64,000 nucleotides of DNA from Hirsutella rhossiliensis (taxonomy: Eukaryota; Ascomycota; Sordariomycetes; Hypocreales; Ophiocordycipitaceae): assembly GCF_020360975.1 (NCBI RefSeq), contig NW_025408677.1:2108001-2172000 (forward strand), given 5' to 3'. Of the stretch, positions 58,596 through 64,000 are shown one piece after another (the stretch's first letter is position 1; every line of letters begins with the position of its first letter). A program made the position numbers and the translations under genes. A model generated the notes under the pieces. That model made no database searches and was not told the origin of the DNA. It saw nothing but the letters and a program-made list of their open reading frames with translations.

Positions 58596-61184
58596 ATGTA
58601 CGTGTCGAGAAACGTGTGCGGCCGATGCGCCTCGCGGATGCACCTGGTGGCCGCCACGGGGCGCCCTCACGCCGCCTGCTTCTCTTCCTACCCGGCTCAC
58701 CTGCCGTCAGAGGCGACGACGCCGTCAGAATCCCCACAGCGAGCTGTAGAGGCCGGCGCCCCTCCCGCTGAGCTTGCCAGCACCCGCCGCCGCCGACTCC
58801 TCGGCTCCAGGTCGGCGGGCTTCCAGAGGCCTCCCAGTGCCCTCGACGAGGCCGCCGTCGCCATCTTTAAGGATGTTGTGCGCAAGCCCACCGGCGCGGG
58901 CACCGTCTCTCGTCGGTCCTCCGTGTCCGAATGGGACCTCGCCACCAAGATGAAGGGGCTGGACAGGAGCAATGCCGGGGCCCGAGACAAGCTCAGGCGC
59001 TTCCAGGCAGACATCTGGCCGCACCTCGAGGATATGCGCGGTCAGATACCCAGGCACCTGTGGATCTGCACCATGGACTTTCTTGCCGGCATCTGCGATA
59101 CGGTGGCCCGAGAGGGCCTCACCGGCGTCAGCATCGACCTGTCTCGGATATGCGCCCGCATCGGCAAGTTGGAGCTGAGTCTTCGCGGCCAGCTCGTGTC
59201 CAGCCTCTGCCACCGCCTCATCACAGAGGAGCTCTCGTCGCCCGACCCCAGTGCCAGTCCCGTCCTCCAGGAGCTTCTCGACTTGTGGAAGCACATCTCC
59301 CAGCTCAGGCGCGTCAGTCAAGGCCACAAGGCCCCCCTGCGGTTCGTCCTGCCCTCGGCCGACGAGATCTTGACCGTTGTCGACGCCGAGAATCGGGGCT
59401 CCAGCCAGATCGCGCCCGCGACCAAGGCCCTCTCCAGCATCCTTATCCAGTTCCGCACCGAGGAGGCTCTCGCGCTCGTGCCGGGGCTCCTGGCTACCGT
59501 TGCCGTCCTGTCTGACCCCCGACTCACCAAGCCCGACAAGGCAGCCGAGGCCGCGCCCCTGCTGAGACTCGTCGCGACCGCCCTACAGCAGGCAATTCCC
59601 GACGAGACCTACGTGAGAGGTGTGTTTGAGGATAAGATGCGCGTTCCGCCGATGAAGGTGACGGAACTCCAGGCCTACGTGCTCGCGCAATGGGCGCAGG
59701 CCTCGGCCATGCTGCAAGACGCCGATGCACCCTGGCGACATGCCGGCCCGGAAAACCCAAGGCGTCCCGGTGGGCCAGCATCGTCGGGCCTCAGCGCCTT
59801 TCACAAGCAGCTCCGCGGCGCCTACCGGTCCCGCAACACGGGTGCTATCATCTCCATCTGGCAGGACCTCAGGGCCCGCATGGCTCAGCGGCCGCATCTG
59901 GTGCGGCAGATGCGCGAGGAACCCGACTTCCTCGACTTCTGCATCTTCGTGTGGTGCGCCGTGCGGCGGCCGGCCAAGCTGCAGGAGACGCTCCACCTGA
60001 TGGACGAGATCCAGGTGCAGCCGACCATCAAGTCGTACACGGCTATGATGCATGGCTGGAAGGTTTGCAAGGAGACGGACAAGGTCACGGCGCTCTGGGA
60101 CAAGCTCGTCGAGTCGGGCACGAGGCTCGACACCGTTGTCTGGACCGAGCGCATCTCGGGCCTCATCGAGGGCGGCAGGCCCCAGGCGGGCCTGCGAGCG
60201 CTGGCCGAGATGATGGCGCTGTGGAAGCAGGCCGTCGAACAAAAGGGTCACCAAGGCGCGGCCGCCGTAGCCGTCCAGCCCAGCATTGAAGTCGTCAACG
60301 CCGTCTTCAAGGGCCTCGTCCGCCTCGACGTCAAGGCCGCCAGCGAAGTCCTCGCCTGGGCCAGCCGCCACGGCATCGAGCCCAACGTGCGCACCTACAA
60401 CGTCCTCATACGCCAGAGCTTCCGCAGCGACGCGGCCGACGACGTCCAGCGCCTCCTGCGCACCATGAACAGCCGCGGCGTCGAGCCCGACGCGGCCACG
60501 TTTACCATTATCCTCGAGGAGGTGCTTGGCGCTATGCACAACGCGTCGGCGGCTGAGCAGGTGCTGGCCGTGCAGCAAGTGCTGGCTGAGATTGAGGCTG
60601 CTGGCCTGCGCGCCAACGCTGAGACGTACGGCAAGATGCTCTACGCCGTGGCGTCGCTCACCAATGGCGGCGCCGACGAGGCCATCGCGGCGGTCCAGCG
60701 CCACATGCGCGGCGCTGGCCTGGCCGCCACACCGCACGTGGTGACCATCCTGCTCGAGCGGGCGCTCGCGCGTGACCCGCCCACGCCCGGCGCCGTGCAG
60801 GCCATCCTGCGCGAGCACGGTCTCACCGGCATCAGCCAGGGCGACCAGACGCTGTGGGAGCGCGTGGCCAGCGCCCACGCCGCCATGGGCGACACGGACG
60901 CCGCCATGGCCGTCTTTGCAGACCTGGCCCGCGCGGAGCGGCCCGTCACGTCGCTGCCGTGCCTGACGGACCTGGTGCGCGCCCTGGTGGCTGCGGAGCG
61001 CCGCGAGGACGCGCGCGGCGTGGTCAACGCCACGCTGGCGCACAAGGCGGCCGAGCGCCGCGGCGGGCTGGACGGTGACCGCTACTGGCGCCATCATTTC
61101 TGGCACCTGGCTGGGGGCGAGGGCCTGCTCGACTGGGACAAGTTGCCCCTTGAGCTGCAGGAGCGGCTGCGCGAGGCTTCATGA
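58596..61184 (+). CDS. Mitochondrial pentatricopeptide-repeat (PPR) protein
   Basis: Uninterrupted 862-residue frame from the ATG at 58596 (an upstream in-frame non-ATG codon is ignored). The N-terminus (MYVSRNVCGRCASRMHL) is basic and free of acidic residues for about 40 positions, fitting a mitochondrial presequence. PPR units are visible from about residue 470 to 740. Examples are QPTIKSYTAMMHGWKVCK, the segment ending IEPNVRTYNVLIRQSF, then VEPDAATFTIILEEVLG and LRANAETYGKMLYAVASL. Fungal mitochondrial PPR proteins bind organellar transcripts for translation, processing or stability. The general layout is like translation activators such as Cya5/Pet309, but I cannot assign the orthologue or its RNA. 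The 3' end converges with mtw1. Confidence 0.85.
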   Translation: MYVSRNVCGRCASRMHLVAATGRPHAACFSSYPAHLPSEATTPSESPQRAVEAGAPPAELASTRRRRLLGSRSAGFQRPPSALDEAAVAIFKDVVRKPTGAGTVSRRSSVSEWDLATKMKGLDRSNAGARDKLRRFQADIWPHLEDMRGQIPRHLWICTMDFLAGICDTVAREGLTGVSIDLSRICARIGKLELSLRGQLVSSLCHRLITEELSSPDPSASPVLQELLDLWKHISQLRRVSQGHKAPLRFVLPSADEILTVVDAENRGSSQIAPATKALSSILIQFRTEEALALVPGLLATVAVLSDPRLTKPDKAAEAAPLLRLVATALQQAIPDETYVRGVFEDKMRVPPMKVTELQAYVLAQWAQASAMLQDADAPWRHAGPENPRRPGGPASSGLSAFHKQLRGAYRSRNTGAIISIWQDLRARMAQRPHLVRQMREEPDFLDFCIFVWCAVRRPAKLQETLHLMDEIQVQPTIKSYTAMMHGWKVCKETDKVTALWDKLVESGTRLDTVVWTERISGLIEGGRPQAGLRALAEMMALWKQAVEQKGHQGAAAVAVQPSIEVVNAVFKGLVRLDVKAASEVLAWASRHGIEPNVRTYNVLIRQSFRSDAADDVQRLLRTMNSRGVEPDAATFTIILEEVLGAMHNASAAEQVLAVQQVLAEIEAAGLRANAETYGKMLYAVASLTNGGADEAIAAVQRHMRGAGLAATPHVVTILLERALARDPPTPGAVQAILREHGLTGISQGDQTLWERVASAHAAMGDTDAAMAVFADLARAERPVTSLPCLTDLVRALVAAERREDARGVVNATLAHKAAERRGGLDGDRYWRHHFWHLAGGEGLLDWDKLPLELQERLREAS

Positions 61185-61671
61185 CGATGGGTCATTCACG
61201 GGGTGGCAAGGGGGGCGTGTCGTCCCGCGCCTTGTCCGGAGTCGAATCGCGATTGGGAGAATCAACGGCTGCGTGATGATCGCTCCAGCCACCTGCCCAG
61301 TTCAACTCTTGGCCTCTTGTTGCATGGCCTCGACATGCCATATTCAGTTATCTCTTGTACAACAAGGGCGTGGATTCTCCCTATCCGAAATCATTACATT
61401 CAAAATATAGACGATAAAGAAGGGGAGAGGGGGGCGTTAAATCATGAGAAACACTTGATCCCTTGTGCCTCGCGTCGTTGCCCATCAGAAGTACTCAAAT
61501 TGACGCCGCACGCCTCGTCTATGACAAAAAACCCGGTCCTGTTGGTATATCCTCCCTCTTCCGTCCACATCCGACAAGTCACTTTTCTTGTCTCTCCGAA
61601 GCAGCGCAAGAAAAGATGGGGGGTTAGGAAGAACCCCCGGCGAGACTCCCAACGCCACTCTTTTGCCGAGC
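61185..61671. other. Convergent intergenic region PPR gene / mtw1
   Basis: 487 bp between convergent stop codons; AT-richer around 61320-61430; no gene seen. Confidence 0.5.
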
Positions 61672-62937
61672 TCACCCGCCCCCGGTGGCGGGCGCGTCAT
61701 CATCGTCCATGGCGTCCTCGGCACGCCTGCGTTCGCCCAATCCTCCCGTTCCACCGCCACCGCCACCGCCCAGCACGGCCGCCGTGCGCTCCAGGCCGTC
61801 GACCTCGTCACGCGTCAGCCGCCGGCCCTCGCCAGGCCACTCTCCGTCGCGCACGTCGCCGCGCGGGCCGAGCTCGAGCCCGCCCACGCGCTCGAGGTAC
61901 TTGCGCGACGACGCCTCGATGTACTCGGCGCGCTCGCGGCGCCACGACTTGCTATGCGGCTTGTCCGACGACGCTCGCTGCTGCTTATTGGACGCCGCCG
62001 CCACCGCCTCGTCGTCGTCGTCGCCATCGCTCTCTTGGCCTGTGGCTGGGTCTGCGGTGCCGAGGTCGGGGAGGAGGGTTCGCAGCGAGACGGAGAGGGA
62101 GCGCAGGGCCTGGAGCTGGGAGAGGGCAAACTCCGTCGTCGTGGTTATGGGCTGCTCGCTGCCGCCGTCGGTGAGGTTGCCCTTGTCGCCGAGGAAGCCA
62201 AAGGGGCTGGGTTGGAGCTCGTCCCGCGCCCCTCGGTCTTCCTTTTTTACGTCCCCTTCTCCTTCCGCCTGGTCGCGCAGGCCCAGAAGAGCCTTGAGCT
62301 TGCGCAGCAGAGCGTCGTTGCGTACTCTTTCGGCCTCGAGCGCGACGTGCAGCTTCTGGCTGGCCTGGAGGCGGCGGCGAAGGGCCGTCACCGACTCGAC
62401 CGTCGGCCGATCCACCTGATGTTGGGGACTGTGCGACGAGGCCAGGGGTAAGTCCAGCCCGTCGTAGTGTGCAAGGCGCATGTAGGGCCGATCCTGAGGG
62501 CGGACGGTGAGAATGTTGCGCATGGTGTAGAGCTCAAAGAGGTCAAAGTTTTTGTCGATGGAGGCGTTGAGCAGCGTCTCGAGCTGGTGGGTGCCGTTTT
62601 CGATTTCGCGCTTGGCCGCGGCGGCCGCGTCGTCGTCGTCGGCGGGGGTGGCATCGCCATTGCGACGGGACTTTTGGGGGAAGCCGAGCTTGTTTGGGGG
62701 GATGGAGAGTAGCAGGCGCTCGACTGAGTCGAGAGCGCGGTCGGCGAGGACGTTGACGGTGTTTATGATGTCGTCGAGGAGGGACTGCTCGGGAAGAGAG
62801 AAGCAAGCGTTAGCCGAGGGAGAGACAAAGTCGGGAGATTGATGGCGGGGCCGGGGAGGGGAAGGGCGACGTACAACGGGAGGATAGCTAAAGTGCTCAG
62901 TCAGGAGCTCATAGTCGGAGCTGTTTGAGGCAGACAT
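61672..62937 (-). CDS. mtw1: Kinetochore protein Mtw1/Mis12 (MIND complex)
   Basis: Exons 62937-62875 and 62784-61672, joined across a 90-bp GTACGT..CAG intron, give 391 residues. The Mis12 signature appears at once: LLTEHFSYPPV, then SLLDDIINTVNVLADRALDS and VERLLLSIPPNKLGF. A helical rod follows, with KREIENGTHQLETLLNASIDKNFDLFEL seen in pieces and VESVTALRRRLQASQKLH. The last 150 residues are acidic and low complexity with an Asp run, ending in a Gly-rich segment that seems poorly conserved. Mtw1 pairs with Nnf1 in the MIND/Mis12 complex, which links inner centromere chromatin (CENP-C) to the Ndc80 microtubule-binding complex. If the intron were retained the frame would stay open, adding 30 residues within the conserved block. 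It is divergent from the P450 gene. Confidence 0.93.
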   Translation of the reverse strand: MSASNSSDYELLTEHFSYPPVVRRPSPPRPRHQSPDFVSPSANACFSLPEQSLLDDIINTVNVLADRALDSVERLLLSIPPNKLGFPQKSRRNGDATPADDDDAAAAAKREIENGTHQLETLLNASIDKNFDLFELYTMRNILTVRPQDRPYMRLAHYDGLDLPLASSHSPQHQVDRPTVESVTALRRRLQASQKLHVALEAERVRNDALLRKLKALLGLRDQAEGEGDVKKEDRGARDELQPSPFGFLGDKGNLTDGGSEQPITTTTEFALSQLQALRSLSVSLRTLLPDLGTADPATGQESDGDDDDEAVAAASNKQQRASSDKPHSKSWRRERAEYIEASSRKYLERVGGLELGPRGDVRDGEWPGEGRRLTRDEVDGLERTAAVLGGGGGGGTGGLGERRRAEDAMDDDDAPATGGG

Positions 62938-63730
62938 GGAAGGAAGAAGACGAGGTTGATGGTCGCCGTCGCGCCGAGGGAGACGCGACGCGTTGTGTAG
63001 ATGAGAATCGTGATGGACGGATGAACAGGACGGGATCGGATGGAGGCAGCCTCAAGTCGAAGGGACGTGATAGCTCGGTCGGGCTGGGGCGGTGACGGCT
63101 GAAGGTTCGCGAGCCAGTGAGGGAGATGGGATGAGACTGCTGGATCCCGTGTCGTCGCCAACAAGAGACGAGGCCATCCATCAACAGCTTCGAGGTACAA
63201 AGTACTTGGGTTCACTGAAAATCCTTAGGTAATCCAGGAGTTCGGTCCTAATTCGGAAAGTCGGCTTAGCACGTGACTTATCATGTGATGACCCGTCCTT
63301 GGTTCCGACCGATGCTGGCACTCTCAACCAGAGCTTGTGAAGCAGTCGCATCCATCTGGCTCGGCATACACGAGCGCCAGGAGATGATGTATCCAACGCT
63401 CAACGTGTCGATGCAGGCTGCAGCCCACAGCCGCCACCGCCTCCAAAGGCTGGGCGACTTCACGGAAAGCGTTGATGGGCGATGCATTGGGCACTGCAGG
63501 GCATGACTCTGCTGGCCGAGGCCTCTCGCCATCGGACCCTCATCTCGATGCAACTCCTGGCCGTGTCATGTGGCAGAAGCAATGCCGACCGCAGTACCAG
63601 CTCACACACTTGCCCTGTCCTTATACGCAAGGCTTACAAGTCTGTTTAAAAATGGCGGTGTATCCCGTTGACGTTGAAGCACATCCACGTCGGCACCCAT
63701 CGGATGCAGTCTTTGCCTCTCCTCGTCGCC
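62938..63730. promoter_or_regulatory. Divergent promoter region mtw1 / P450
   Basis: 793 bp between divergent starts. A CACGTG lies at 63270-63275, followed by a CATGTG-type half match at about 63282, and a GTAC pair (GGTACAAAGTAC) lies at 63194-63205. No coding sequence is supported. Confidence 0.45.
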
Positions 63731-64000
63731 ATGATTTTCGACTATTACACCCAGTTGACGAGTAATGCGGGAAGCGGCAGCCTTGTTGCCGCCGCCGCCG
63801 TCGTGGTATGACGATGCTTGCTGCGCTTCAATCTGGCACAGACTCTGAGCGGCTAATATCCAACTCGCAACAGCTTGTGCTCTACTGGATACAACACGTC
63901 ACCTACAACCTCTACTTCCATCCGCTTCGCCAGTTTCCGGGGCCACTCCTGCATCGCGCCACATGCTTGCCCTTTCTGTACCACCTCTTCCGTGGCAGCC
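63731..64000 (+). CDS. Cytochrome P450, N-terminal fragment (cut by window edge)
   Basis: Exon 1 63731-63805 and the start of exon 2 (63874 to the edge) are joined across a 68-bp GTATGA..CAG intron. The 67 visible residues hold a membrane anchor spanning the exon junction (SLVAAAAVV, then LVLYWIQ). The fungal P450 hinge motif YNLYFHPLRQFPGPLLHRAT follows. The heme-binding and catalytic parts are outside the window, so the CYP family cannot be given. A hydrophobic anchor implies an ER-bound monooxygenase. It may be the first gene of a metabolic cluster to the right. Confidence 0.85.

Noticed and set aside
59583..61106. 507-codon open frame on the minus strand inside the PPR gene
   Set aside because: Antisense shadow caused by high GC at third positions; repetitive His/Arg/Val composition.
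1..64000. CRISPR arrays, bacterial operons, riboswitches
   Set aside because: The window is eukaryotic with spliceosomal introns; the short tandem repeats present have no regular unique spacers.

Overview
The window is nuclear DNA from a filamentous ascomycete. The genes are GC-rich, split by short introns (about 50-130 bp, mostly GT..AG), and separated by CT-rich leaders. Gene content (NIS1-type secreted protein, Irs4 EH protein, large Zn2Cys6 regulator, uninterrupted PRP8) points to Sordariomycetes, most likely Hypocreales. That placement is inference from recognised protein families; no search was run.

Layout. 0-1.6 kb: a broken pogo/Fot1-type DNA transposase running off the left edge, followed by a tandem/inverted repeat. 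2.8-9.1 kb, plus strand: the microtubule bundler Ase1/PRC1 and the EH-domain protein Irs4. 9.4-14.5 kb: a NIS1-like secreted protein (minus), a ketopantoate reductase-family protein (plus) and a Gln/His-rich Myb protein (minus). 14.5-22 kb: a 7.5-kb stretch with no credible gene but strong purine/pyrimidine strand bias, microsatellites, G-rich tracts and an AT-rich hairpin. 22-33 kb: PRP8 (minus, one exon), a complex I B15-type subunit (plus), SAP18 (minus) and PRP18 (plus), a neighbourhood rich in RNA-processing factors. 33.6-35.4 kb: COP9 signalosome subunit CSN1 (minus). 35.4-40.4 kb: a second long intergenic region rich in GTAC motifs, upstream of a 1012-residue Zn2Cys6 transcription factor. 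44.7-50.4 kb: aminopeptidase P (plus), a membrane L-type lectin (minus) and ALG8 (plus). 52.7-58 kb: the ISWI-complex subunit Itc1 (six exons, including an ATG-only exon and a 19-nt exon) and a GTT1-like glutathione transferase. 58.6-62.9 kb: a mitochondrial PPR protein (plus) and the kinetochore protein Mtw1/Mis12 (minus). 63.7-64 kb: the first two exons of a cytochrome P450, cut by the right edge.

Most genes are housekeeping: mitotic spindle and kinetochore, spliceosome, chromatin remodelling, N-glycan assembly, ER-Golgi cargo sorting, signalosome and mitochondrial expression. Accessory flavour appears only at the two ends (transposon relic, P450) and in the NIS1-like effector. I found no clear new multi-gene system. 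The features most worth a second look are the two long gene-free regulatory-looking regions, the unusual exon/intron structures in itc1 and csn1, and the frameshifted but not obviously RIP-mutated transposon.
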